64,000 nt of DNA, from positions 868,001 through 932,000 of the forward strand of contig AP017964.1 of NCBI GenBank assembly GCA_037101405.1, read 5' to 3'. Positions 56,151 to 64,000 of the stretch are shown in pieces (within the stretch, counting starts at the first letter, position 1; the number at the start of each line of letters is the position of its first letter). The position numbers and the translations under genes are program-made. The DNA comes from Candidatus Megaera polyxenophila (lineage in GTDB: Bacteria > Pseudomonadota > Alphaproteobacteria > Rickettsiales > Rickettsiaceae). Below the pieces are notes generated by a model. The model had not been told where the DNA came from and searched no databases. It was given only the letters and a program-made list of their open reading frames with translations.

Positions 56151-57080
56151 ATGAATGTGATTTTTATGGGTACTCCTGAGTTTGCAGTACCTGCGCTAAA
56201 AGCCCTACTGGAATCAACGGTTCACAAAGTTAAAGCTGTTTTTTCTCAAAAACCTAAAGCCCAGGGTAGAGGAATGAAAATAACAGAATCTCCTGTGCAT
56301 AGGCTTGCTATTGCTCATAACATTCCAGTTTACACACCCTCAACCTTAAAAAATGAAGAGACAGCAAATTTGATCAGATCAATTGACGCAGATATTATAG
56401 TTGTTACTGCTTATGGTTTTATTATACCAAAAACTATTCTGGGGGCAAAAAAATATGGGTGCTTGAATATCCACCCTTCTGATTTACCTAAATATAGGGG
56501 AGCAGCTCCGCTTCAGCGTACAATAATTAACGGTGAGAATAAAACTGCTGTATGTATTATGCAAATGGATGAGGGGCTTGATACCGGCAATATAATAATT
56601 AAGGAAGAACTTGCTGTTCCTAATAAAATTACCTTTACAGAATTGCATGATAAAACTTCCAAGATCGGTGCAAGGATGCTTGTCCAGGTTCTTGATAATA
56701 TCGATAAAATAACACCTTTTAAGCAATCTGATAAAGGCGTATCTTATGCTCATAAACTTTCTAAAGAGGAATCCAAAGTAAATTGGCATGAACCTGCTTT
56801 TTTAATAGATTGTAAGGTCAGAGGGATGAACCCATGGCCTGGAATTTATTTTGAATACCAAGGTAAAAAAATTAAAATAACCGAAGCTGAACCTCTTATG
56901 GTGGAGCATAAATACGACCCTGGCACACTACTAAACTTTAATAATAAACTGTGTGAAATTGCTTGTAGCAGAGGTATATTAAGGATCATTAAATTACAAC
57001 CTGAAGGTAAAAAAATAATGGATGCAAAAGATTACCTTCTTGGCCTTAATAGTAAAAACAAAAATATCCAATTTGTTTAA
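56151..57080 (+). CDS. fmt: Methionyl-tRNA formyltransferase
   Basis: 309 residues from ATG 56151 (MNVIFMGTPEFAVPALKALL); the frame extends upstream without family resemblance. It formylates Met on initiator tRNA using 10-formyl-tetrahydrofolate. Catalytic segment LNIHPSDLPKYRGAAPLQ carries the Asn and His; MQMDEGLDTGNII the Asp. The C-terminal OB domain follows (VRGMNPWPGIYFEYQGKKIK). AAAAGG just before the ATG is a poor Shine-Dalgarno. def, its usual partner, is not adjacent. Confidence 0.95.
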   Translation: MNVIFMGTPEFAVPALKALLESTVHKVKAVFSQKPKAQGRGMKITESPVHRLAIAHNIPVYTPSTLKNEETANLIRSIDADIIVVTAYGFIIPKTILGAKKYGCLNIHPSDLPKYRGAAPLQRTIINGENKTAVCIMQMDEGLDTGNIIIKEELAVPNKITFTELHDKTSKIGARMLVQVLDNIDKITPFKQSDKGVSYAHKLSKEESKVNWHEPAFLIDCKVRGMNPWPGIYFEYQGKKIKITEAEPLMVEHKYDPGTLLNFNNKLCEIACSRGILRIIKLQPEGKKIMDAKDYLLGLNSKNKNIQFV

Positions 57081-57183
57081 ATTTCCCTACAAAAATATGA
57101 TGTTCTTTTAGCAATCCTATTTACTATTAGTGACACTTACTTTAAGGAGATATTTTATTATAATATAACTTTATTAGAAAGTG

Positions 57184-57731
57184 ATGAAGGGTAAAGGTAC
57201 GGTAAAAATTGATATATCAGACCTTGATAAATATATTAGAGGAGCAAGGGATTTAGCTCCTAACCCCGTAACGGATTGGATGGCATTAAAATCGCAGTTA
57301 CAAGTTAATGGATTAAAATCATTTCACAATGCTTTAAAACAAGAGCGGCCTCGTTCCCTAACTAATATTAAAACCGAATACTCCGTGCTATTACTTAGTG
57401 ACTTAGAACTGGTTTCAAAAAGACGCGAAAATAATTCCGAAAGAAGGCAGATGCCTAAGTTTAAAAAGGAATTTTATGAGGAATTAAGGCTTCCTGTTAA
57501 TGAAAGATCAGCAGCATACAAAGAATTTGTTACGGAATATTCTAAGCTTGATGCATCAAAACACGCTGTAGAGGCTATTTCTGCCAAGACTTAATTAGCT
57601 CTGATAATCCAATAAAGAAAATAATTACTCAGCATCCTAAACTTAAACAAACTCTTCAGTCTAATTTAAAAAATACTGATAATAAAACCATAATCCCAAA
57701 ATCAAAACCACGTGATAGTATAAGCAGGTAA
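57184..57731 (+). pseudogene. Unknown protein gene, probably frameshifted near its 3' end
   Basis: The intact part (ATG 57184, or GTG 57181, to 57594) encodes about 136 residues, charged and mostly helical (ISDLDKYIRGARDLAPNPVT, RRENNSERRQMPKFKKEF). Just after its stop the neighbouring frame stays open for 45 codons (LISSDNPIKKIITQHPKLKQ through KSKPRDSISR) to a stop at 57729-57731, with the same lysine-rich style. A single-base shift near 57590 would join them. I do not recognise the family; it resembles small rickettsial proteins of unknown role. It may be a functional shorter protein. Confidence 0.45.
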
Positions 57732-57780
57732 AAAGGTTTATATGGTAGACGCAATTAAGAAAGTAAAATTTAGGCCGCAG

Positions 57781-58116
57781 TTAAAGCGTTTTTATTATGT
57801 CTTTTTCCAATTTTGTGAATTTAGAAATTAATAAGTCAATTTGGTCAACTACCTGTGAACAAACTTCTAACTGATCGTTACTTTTAGCAACATCATTTGC
57901 TATAGGTGAAAACAAGTTAAACTGAAGTTCGTTGTCTCTGTTGAAAAAATGTTTGATTGATTCAATATTGGTGCTTGTGTAATATCTCCTTCCACGGATT
58001 TGAACAATATCTATATCTGTTTTAGATTTCTCCAGATATCGTAGTTTATGTAAGGGAATTCCAGTAATTTCCGATACTTCTGAAATAGAAAAATACTTTT
58101 TACTAACCGACTTCAT
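57781..58116 (-). CDS. MerR-family transcriptional regulator
   Basis: 111 residues. The N-terminal winged helix reads YFSISEVSEITGIPLHKLRY then LEKSKTDIDIVQIRGRRYYT, a clear MerR DNA-binding unit. The C-terminal 45 residues should form a dimerisation coiled coil; no cysteines for a metal site are in the usual place. The effector is unknown. It overlaps the end of ihfA by 14 bases, a conserved pairing in alphaproteobacteria. Confidence 0.85.
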   Translation of the reverse strand: MKSVSKKYFSISEVSEITGIPLHKLRYLEKSKTDIDIVQIRGRRYYTSTNIESIKHFFNRDNELQFNLFSPIANDVAKSNDQLEVCSQVVDQIDLLISKFTKLEKDIIKTL

Positions 58117-58399
58117 AAGAATTTATTTTTTCTTTAAGTGAACTAGCAGGGCTAAACCTCAAGACTTTCCGAGGTTCTATTTCTAATGCCTCTCCAGTTT
58201 GGAGGTTAAGGCCAGGCCTTTTGCTTTTACTATACACTTGAAATTTACCGAAATTTGGTAATACAAGCTTCTTGTTATTGAGAGATAAATCAAGAATTTC
58301 AGAAAAAATCCTGTTTGTTATTTCTTCACATATTAAAGAGGAAAACCCCAATCTTTCTTTAAGTAAATTAGCAATTTTTTCTTTAGTAATTGTTTCCAT
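58103..58399 (-). CDS. ihfA: Integration host factor subunit alpha / HU-family DNA-binding protein
   Basis: 98 residues, HU/IHF fold: dimerising helices (ITKEKIANLLKERLGFSSLI, CEEITNRIFSEILDLSLNNK), then the DNA-binding arms (LVLPNFGKFQVYSKSKRPGL, NLQTGEALEIEPRKVLRFSP). The GxFxVxxKxxRPGxNxxTGE pattern and its place between fabH and merR support IhfA. It bends DNA as a nucleoid-associated protein. The intercalating Pro of the arm is present (RPG). Confidence 0.9.
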   Translation of the reverse strand: METITKEKIANLLKERLGFSSLICEEITNRIFSEILDLSLNNKKLVLPNFGKFQVYSKSKRPGLNLQTGEALEIEPRKVLRFSPASSLKEKINSYEVG

Positions 58400-58444
58400 T
58401 TAAAGATTGTTTATATTATAGTTCTCGTATAACTGGGGTATTAA

Positions 58445-59398
58445 TTACCAACGGAGAATTGCTGCTCCCCAAGTTGCACCAGCTCCAAAAGCGGTAAATA
58501 CTAATATATCACCAGATTTAATTTTTCCCGTCAACTCTAATTGTGCTAGAGCGAGTGGAATGGATGCAGCAGAACAATTTGCATGTTTATCTAATGTAAC
58601 AATTACCTTATCAGGATTAATTGCAAACTGATTAATCATGTTACTAATTATCCTTAGATTTGCCTGGTGGGGAATAATATAAGTAACATCGCCCAGGGTA
58701 AGGTTATTTTTTTTTAGGATATTGTAAACGGACTCGGGCATTTTTTCGACCGCCTTTTTAAAGACTTCTGCCCCTGCCATTTTTACTACTCCGCTTTTGC
58801 CGTTAGTACTAACCCCGCCGTCAGTATAAAGTATATCGCCAAGCGAACCGTCCGAAAAAATATCACAGTCGATTATACCCGAATTAGACTCAGATTTTTG
58901 CAATATAACTGCTCCAGCTCCATCACCAAACAACACACAGGTTTTTCGATCCTGCCAATCCAATATAGAAGACATTTTATCTGCGCAAATTAATAATATA
59001 GTCTTATATTTGCCCGATTTGATCATACTATCTCCAACCTGGAGGCCGTAAATAAATCCGGAGCAAATTGCCTGTAAATCAAATGACGGAATGTGTTTAA
59101 GGCCCAGGTAACCATGGATTTTATTGGCAGTAGAAGGAAAACTGTTATCTGAGGTATTAGTGCAGGTAATAATTAGGTCTATATCGTCTTTTTGTATTTG
59201 AGCACTAGCAATTGCCTGGAGAGCAGCATTGTACCCGAGGTGAGAGGTAAATTCGTCAGTTGCTGCTATATGCCTTTGGGTTATACCGGTCCTTGATTTT
59301 ATCCATTCATCGCTGGTATCAATAGACTTTTCAAGGTCAAAATTAGTAACAACTTTTTCTGGTAGATAGCCTCCGGTACCTATAATTTTTGAGGCCAT
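58445..59398 (-). CDS. fabH: Beta-ketoacyl-ACP synthase III
   Basis: 317 residues. FabH condenses acetyl-CoA with malonyl-ACP to start fatty acid synthesis. Catalytic Cys112 is in [15 protein letters not shown], His in [11 protein letters not shown], Asn in [12 protein letters not shown]; all three are intact. It starts only 6 bases after the rpmF stop. In most alphaproteobacteria plsX sits between rpmF and fabH; it is absent here. Confidence 0.96.
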   Translation of the reverse strand: MASKIIGTGGYLPEKVVTNFDLEKSIDTSDEWIKSRTGITQRHIAATDEFTSHLGYNAALQAIASAQIQKDDIDLIITCTNTSDNSFPSTANKIHGYLGLKHIPSFDLQAICSGFIYGLQVGDSMIKSGKYKTILLICADKMSSILDWQDRKTCVLFGDGAGAVILQKSESNSGIIDCDIFSDGSLGDILYTDGGVSTNGKSGVVKMAGAEVFKKAVEKMPESVYNILKKNNLTLGDVTYIIPHQANLRIISNMINQFAINPDKVIVTLDKHANCSAASIPLALAQLELTGKIKSGDILVFTAFGAGATWGAAILRW

Positions 59399-59404
59399 TA
59401 AACA

Positions 59405-59602
59405 TTACTCTGTTTCTTGAGGTTTAGTTTTTGCTATAACTATTTGACGATTTCTATATTCGCCGCTTGTTTTATCAAGGTGGTGAGGTAACCTATATTC
59501 ACCTGTATCTTTATCAATTATTACGTTAATTCTAGCCAGAGCATCATGAGAACGTCTTTGATTACGTCTGGATTTAGAAGTTTTTTTCTTTGGAACTGCC
59601 AT
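59405..59602 (-). CDS. rpmF: 50S ribosomal protein L32
   Basis: 65 residues. [20 protein letters not shown] is the universal L32 start; the rest ([20 protein letters not shown]) is normal for alphaproteobacteria, without the zinc Cys set of the longer form. First gene of the rpmF-fabH-ihfA-merR group. The bamE gene is divergent on the other side, 117 bases away. Confidence 0.97.
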   Translation of the reverse strand: MAVPKKKTSKSRRNQRRSHDALARINVIIDKDTGEYRLPHHLDKTSGEYRNRQIVIAKTKPQETE

Positions 59603-59719
59603 TACACTTACACCTAATAAAATATTTTATTTAACATAATCAAAAAAAGTATTTGTCAAAGACGTGGGCAGTATATTATATTCCATTTAAAAAATCTAGA
59701 TATTTTAAAGAAAGTTTTT

Positions 59720-60205
59720 ATGAAGCTATTTACACACCCTTTTAATAAGCGCTTGGTTAGACCTTTTTTATTGGTAATATTTATCTTACTTAGCGGCTGC
59801 CAGTCTATTGACGTAAGGGGGCAGTTTGTCAGCGATAATGCCATTGAGGAAATTAACTCTAGAAAATTAACTCAAGATGAAATTATTGATTTAATCGGTA
59901 CACCCACCTATATTCCCGAATATTCACATAACACGTGGTACTATATTCAAAGATCTCTAGCTAAGCGTGCTTGGTTTGAACCAAAAGTAGTTGAACAACG
60001 AATTGTAAAAATTAGCTTTAACGATAACAGGAAACTGCTAGGGGCTTCTTTGCTTCAGGATATACATAATGAGAATGTTAACATAGAGAGTAAATACACT
60101 AAGGCCCACGGTACTGAGCAGGGTAGTCTACAAAAGTTTGTAAAGAATATAGGTAGATTCAACAAAACCACTGACGGCAAAAAGAAGCGGCAGAAAAATA
60201 AATAA
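59720..60205 (+). CDS. bamE: Outer membrane assembly lipoprotein BamE
   Basis: 161 residues. A lipoprotein signal peptide (FLLVIFILLSGC) puts the lipidated Cys near residue 27. The SmpA/OmlA domain follows: KLTQDEIIDLIGTPTYIPEY then HNTWYYIQRSLAKRAWFEP and VVEQRIVKISFNDN. BamE is a periplasm-facing part of the outer-membrane protein insertion machine. The tail (residues 125-161) is basic and longer than in the short forms. It stands alone; 60206-60416 shows no gene. Confidence 0.92.
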   Translation: MKLFTHPFNKRLVRPFLLVIFILLSGCQSIDVRGQFVSDNAIEEINSRKLTQDEIIDLIGTPTYIPEYSHNTWYYIQRSLAKRAWFEPKVVEQRIVKISFNDNRKLLGASLLQDIHNENVNIESKYTKAHGTEQGSLQKFVKNIGRFNKTTDGKKKRQKNK

Positions 60206-60416
60206 AATTGCCTTATATATTGTTATAAATAGCGACTTCTTAAAGACGAAGTTAGAAAGAAAAGCTTAAAAAACAATATATTGGTATTCTAAGGAAGTTG
60301 CATTATAATAATTAATACTTCTTTGAAATAGTGGTAAATCATTATTTATTACGATAACTGGCTTTCTTTCAGCCATTTCTCAACTAATAAGTTAAATTTA
60401 ATTTTAGGTAATTTGA

Positions 60417-60719
60417 ATGATTACAGAGGAAGAGCTAAAAAAATTACAAAAATTAGCAAAACTATCTTTTTCTAAAGATGAACTTGATGGTTTTACTAAA
60501 AAATTAAATAGTGTTATGGCAATGATAGATTCTCTTGCAGAAGCTAATTGCGAAAATATTGAACCTCTAAGATCTGTTTCTGATATGTATCAGAGAACTA
60601 GAGAGGATGAAGTTACTGTCGGTGATATTGCCGACCAGTTATTTGCAAATGTACCTGCACAAAATGCTGCATTTGCCAAAGAAGTAAAATGTTTTATAGT
60701 GCCAAAAATGGTTGAATAA
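60417..60719 (+). CDS. gatC: Asp/Glu-tRNA(Asn/Gln) amidotransferase subunit C
   Basis: 100 residues, normal. [20 protein letters not shown] and the C-terminal belt segment ([20 protein letters not shown]) are typical. GatC wraps between A and B and stabilises the complex, which makes Gln-tRNA(Gln) and/or Asn-tRNA(Asn) by transamidation. gatA starts 4 bases later and gatB follows: a compact operon. Confidence 0.97.
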   Translation: MITEEELKKLQKLAKLSFSKDELDGFTKKLNSVMAMIDSLAEANCENIEPLRSVSDMYQRTREDEVTVGDIADQLFANVPAQNAAFAKEVKCFIVPKMVE

Positions 60720-60723
60720 GAAT

Positions 60724-62205
60724 ATGTCTGATTTAATAAAATTATCAATAACAGAGGCTTTAACGGCCTTAAGGAACAAAGAATTTACAGCTGTCGAACT
60801 TGTTAGAAGCCATATAGAACAGTCCGAAAAAAACAAACATTTAAATATATATATTACAGAGACTTTTGATAAAGCTTTGTCAATGGCAAAAATTGCCGAT
60901 CAAAATTACCATGATGGAAAAGCCAGAAAACTCGAGGGAATTCCAGTAGGAGTTAAAGATTTATTTTGCACCAAGGGTGTAAAAACGACCGCTGGTTCTA
61001 GGATGCTCAGTAACTTTGTGCCACCTTATGACTCAACTATTAGCCAGAATATTGAGAATTCTGGAACTATTATGCTTGGTAAGACAAACATGGATGAATT
61101 TGCCATGGGTTCTTCTAATACCACTAGCTATTTTGGGGATGTTATTAACCCTTGGAAAGCAGAAGGTAATGATGCTGATCTTGTTCCAGGAGGGTCATCA
61201 GGAGGGTCAGCTGCAGCCGTAAGCAGTTTTTCAGTGATGGCGGCTCTTGGTAGCGATACCGGAGGATCAATTAGGCAACCGGCTGCCTTTACAGGGCTCG
61301 TGGGTGTTAAGCCAACCTACGGCAGATGTTCCAGATGGGGTATGGTTGCTTTTGCAAGCTCGTTAGATCAAGCTGGAATTTTTACCAGAAATACTAAAGA
61401 TAGTGCGTTGATGCTTGAAGCCATGATGGGGTTTGATGAAAAAGATTCTACTTCGATCAACAAAGAAGTGCCAGAACTGGTATCTGCCTGTTCCCAATCG
61501 ATAAAAAACATGAGAATTGGTATACCTTATGAGTTGATGAAAACTGAGGGTGTAGATAATGAAATCATTCAAATGTGGGAAAAATCTATTGAAATAATGA
61601 AGGCAGAAGGAGCTGAAATTGTCAATATTAGCTTGCCAAATGCCAAGTATGCCCTAGCAGTATATTATGTAATAGCTCCGGCTGAGGCTTCCTCAAATTT
61701 AGCAAGATATGATGGCGTTCGTTATGGCCATAGAACTAATAAGGATAACCTAACACTTGAAGAAATGTATATTTATACTAGAAGTGAAGGTTTTGGTGAT
61801 GAAGTAAAAAGAAGAATAATGATAGGAACTTATGTCCTCTCAGCTAGCCACATGGAAGCTTATTATTTGAAAGCGCAAAAAGTACGTAGATTAATTGTGA
61901 ATGATTTCAACGATGCGTTCGAAAAATGCGATGCAATATTACTTCCATCAGCTCCAAGTGCTGCTTTTAAAATAGGAGAAAAGCAGGATAATCCCTTAAC
62001 TATGTATTTAAATGATATTTTTACTATTCCGGCAAGCCTTGCTGGCCTTCCTTGTTCTTCTGTCCCGGCGGCGATTACTAAAAATGGCTTACCACTTGGG
62101 ATGCAGCTAATTACTCCGGCTTTTGATGAGTATAGTTTATTGCGCGCAAGCAGTGCCATAGAACGCGGGGTTTCAGATATAGATTTTATTCCGAGAGGTT
62201 TTTAA
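60724..62205 (+). CDS. gatA: Asp/Glu-tRNA(Asn/Gln) amidotransferase subunit A
   Basis: 493 residues from ATG 60724 ([20 protein letters not shown]). Amidase signature enzyme that releases ammonia from glutamine. The Ser-cisSer-Lys triad is in place: Lys in [14 protein letters not shown], the cis Ser in [13 protein letters not shown] and the nucleophile Ser in [19 protein letters not shown]. Length and motifs are normal. A 2-base gap leads to gatB. Confidence 0.97.
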   Translation: MSDLIKLSITEALTALRNKEFTAVELVRSHIEQSEKNKHLNIYITETFDKALSMAKIADQNYHDGKARKLEGIPVGVKDLFCTKGVKTTAGSRMLSNFVPPYDSTISQNIENSGTIMLGKTNMDEFAMGSSNTTSYFGDVINPWKAEGNDADLVPGGSSGGSAAAVSSFSVMAALGSDTGGSIRQPAAFTGLVGVKPTYGRCSRWGMVAFASSLDQAGIFTRNTKDSALMLEAMMGFDEKDSTSINKEVPELVSACSQSIKNMRIGIPYELMKTEGVDNEIIQMWEKSIEIMKAEGAEIVNISLPNAKYALAVYYVIAPAEASSNLARYDGVRYGHRTNKDNLTLEEMYIYTRSEGFGDEVKRRIMIGTYVLSASHMEAYYLKAQKVRRLIVNDFNDAFEKCDAILLPSAPSAAFKIGEKQDNPLTMYLNDIFTIPASLAGLPCSSVPAAITKNGLPLGMQLITPAFDEYSLLRASSAIERGVSDIDFIPRGF

Positions 62206-62207
62206 AA

Positions 62208-63659
62208 ATGGCTTATATAATAGGAAATACAGGAAAATGGGAATATGTAATCGGCCTGGAGGTCCATGCGCAAGTAGCTTCTAAAGCAAAATTGTTTTCA
62301 GGAGCGGCTACCGAATTTGGCAGCGAACCAAATTCCCAAGTTTCTCTGATCGATGCTGCAATGCCTGGAATGCTACCGGTATTAAATAAATATTGCGTTG
62401 AGCAAGCAATCAAAACAGGCCTTGGGATCAATGCCAAGATAAATAAGGTTTCAATTTTTGATCGTAAAAACTATTTTTACGCTGATTTACCGCAAGGTTA
62501 CCAAATTTCACAATTTTACTTACCGATTGTACAGGATGGTTACCTTTTGATTAAAACCGAAGAAGGAAAGGAGAAAAAGATCAGAATTAATAGAATTCAT
62601 CTGGAACAGGATGCAGGTAAAAGTATGCACGATCAATCCCCTGATTGCAGCCTGATTGATTTAAATAGATCAGGAATCGCTTTGATGGAGATCGTAACTG
62701 AACCTGATCTTAGCTCTCCATATGAAGCAGCAGAATATGTAAAAAAATTACGCAGCCTCTTACGGTGTATTGGTTCATGTGACGGTAATATGGAACAAGG
62801 ATCACTTCGCTGTGATGCTAATATATCAGTCAGAAAAGCAGGGGACATGCTTGGTACAAGATGTGAAATTAAAAATGTTAACTCTGTTAAAAATATTATT
62901 AAAGCAATTGAATACGAAGCAGCAAGACAAGTCGAGATACTTGAAAACGGCGGAGTTGTTGATCAAGAAACGAGGTTATTTGATGCCAATACCGGAGAAA
63001 CAAGAACGATGAGGTTAAAAGAAAATTCTAATGATTATCGTTATTTTCCTGATCCTGATTTGCTACCTGTATATGTCGAAGATGTCTTGATTGAAAAATT
63101 GCGTAGCGAGTTACCAGAATTACCGGATGCTAAAATTCGAAGATATGTAAAGGAATTCGGCTTAAGCCAATATGATGCGGAAGTAATAGTGGCTGACGAA
63201 GAAATAGCTAAATATTTTGAAGAAGCAAGCCTTGGAGCTAATCCTAAAATAGTTGCTAATTGGATATGTAGCGAGCTATTTGGTAAACTTAATAAGAACA
63301 ATATTGAGCTAGCTGATTGTAAAATAACTCCAATCATGATTAGAGAATTAGTGAGCCTTATTGAAGATGGTACTATTTCCGGTAAAATAGCTAAGTCCAT
63401 TTTTGAAGAAATGTTTGAATCAGGAGAAAATCCTGAAAAAATAGTCACGGCAAAAGGGTTAGTACAGCTAGCAGATAGTAACACCTTAGAACCGATTATC
63501 GATGAAATAATAGCTGGACACCCAGATTCGGTAGCTGAATATAGAAACGGCAAAGAGAAGTTATTTGGGTTCTTTGTAGGCCAAGTTATGAAGAAAACTG
63601 GCGGTAAAGCTAATCCACAAATGGTAAATGATCTGCTTAAGGCAAAGCTTTCAAAATAA
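62208..63659 (+). CDS. gatB: Asp/Glu-tRNA(Asn/Gln) amidotransferase subunit B
   Basis: 483 residues. GatB phosphorylates the mischarged tRNA and binds its acceptor end. Signature segments: [54 protein letters not shown] and [15 protein letters not shown]; the C-terminal YqeY-like domain is complete. Last of the gatCAB operon, with another gene starting 11 bases on. Confidence 0.97.
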   Translation: MAYIIGNTGKWEYVIGLEVHAQVASKAKLFSGAATEFGSEPNSQVSLIDAAMPGMLPVLNKYCVEQAIKTGLGINAKINKVSIFDRKNYFYADLPQGYQISQFYLPIVQDGYLLIKTEEGKEKKIRINRIHLEQDAGKSMHDQSPDCSLIDLNRSGIALMEIVTEPDLSSPYEAAEYVKKLRSLLRCIGSCDGNMEQGSLRCDANISVRKAGDMLGTRCEIKNVNSVKNIIKAIEYEAARQVEILENGGVVDQETRLFDANTGETRTMRLKENSNDYRYFPDPDLLPVYVEDVLIEKLRSELPELPDAKIRRYVKEFGLSQYDAEVIVADEEIAKYFEEASLGANPKIVANWICSELFGKLNKNNIELADCKITPIMIRELVSLIEDGTISGKIAKSIFEEMFESGENPEKIVTAKGLVQLADSNTLEPIIDEIIAGHPDSVAEYRNGKEKLFGFFVGQVMKKTGGKANPQMVNDLLKAKLSK

Positions 63660-63670
63660 GGTAGAGTAAT

Positions 63671-64000
63671 ATGAAAAAGTATAATTTTAACAAACTGATT
63701 CGTAGTAATTTGCCAGAGAGGATGAAAAAAGAGGGAGTGGCACTGTTTGGTCGTCATTTAACTGATGAAGAATTTGCCAAAGAATTAAAGAATAAGCTGG
63801 TAGAGGAAGCTAGTGAAGTGCAGGCTACAGAATCTCGAGAAGATATGATTAAGGAGCTAGCAGATGTTATGGAAGTAATAGAAGCTCTCACCTCATTGCA
63901 TGACATAACAAAAGAAGAAATTGAAAAAGAACGTCTTTTAAAAGGCCAGACAAATGGGCATTTCCTAGCAGCTAATTTTGTGGACTATATCGAAGTGCCC
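63671..64000 (+). CDS. HisE/MazG-like nucleoside phosphate pyrophosphohydrolase, partial
   Basis: The first 110 residues of a protein cut by the window end: MKKYNFNKLIRSNLPERMKK, then an all-helical part with EEASEVQATESREDMIKELADV, whose ExxE...D pattern is the metal-binding core of the all-alpha NTP-pyrophosphatase superfamily. Such proteins resemble phosphoribosyl-ATP pyrophosphohydrolase, but no histidine operon is expected here, so a nucleotide-pool housecleaning role is more likely. It starts 11 bases after gatB. Confidence 0.8.
   Translation, partial: MKKYNFNKLIRSNLPERMKKEGVALFGRHLTDEEFAKELKNKLVEEASEVQATESREDMIKELADVMEVIEALTSLHDITKEEIEKERLLKGQTNGHFLAANFVDYIEVP

Overview
The window looks like a chromosome segment of an obligate intracellular alphaproteobacterium, most likely family Rickettsiaceae (a Rickettsia, Torix or Megaira type lineage; I cannot place it more finely). 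Supporting signs are AT-rich sequence, CCA-encoding tRNA genes, hscB-hscA, gatC-gatA-gatB, rpmF/fabH/ihfA/merR, a symporter-histidine kinase fusion, patatin phospholipase, cydAB, and many decaying accessory genes between intact housekeeping genes.

Layout. 1-5000: a zinc-ribbon membrane protein (cut by the window edge), dapD-dapE, tRNA-Leu, trigger factor with a histidine-rich tail, and a TatB-like protein. 5000-9900: a Na+/solute symporter-histidine kinase whose first codons were displaced by a 1665-bp IS1595-type element. 9776-14324: cytochrome bd genes with a tiny third ORF, then a patatin-like phospholipase. 14500-20630: obgE, NUDIX, trpS, a GNAT-GrpB-GNAT fusion, miaA, tRNA-Lys, kdsB. 20892-27500: a 1131-residue repeat protein, two nested IS3-family elements, and a relic of a carboxymuconolactone decarboxylase gene. 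27700-34422: a phasin-like protein, queF, tRNA-Arg, hscB-hscA, polA. 34857-42239: rho, mdh, an SbtA-type permease, queA, initiator tRNA, rsmD, radA. 42400-43800: a eukaryotic-type (GSII) glutamine synthetase flanked by a degraded inverted repeat pair. 43954-51061: tRNA-Ser, ftsA, an exported protein, a frameshifted membrane glycosyltransferase, gyrA. 51246-54630: a graveyard of acetyltransferase genes split by the second copy of the IS1595-type element, plus a broken HEPN gene. 54637-64000: photolyase, fmt, an unknown broken ORF, merR-ihfA-fabH-rpmF, bamE, gatCAB, and a partial nucleotide pyrophosphohydrolase.

How the genes fit together. Most are core functions: diaminopimelate and Kdo synthesis for the envelope, tRNA charging and modification (trpS, gatCAB, miaA, queF, queA, fmt), DNA maintenance (polA, radA, gyrA, phr), Fe-S assembly chaperones, respiration and fatty acid initiation. 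The accessory layer is dominated by transposition and decay. The two IS1595-type copies are apparently almost identical, lie in opposite orientation, and are bounded by perfect 8-bp target duplications, so both insertions are recent. I see no CRISPR array, rRNA, prophage or recognisable defence island. The most unusual items are the passenger gene in the IS element, the repaired-looking start of the interrupted kinase, the HPD-to-HPN change in HscB, the His-rich trigger factor, the bracketed glutamine synthetase, and the giant repeat protein.
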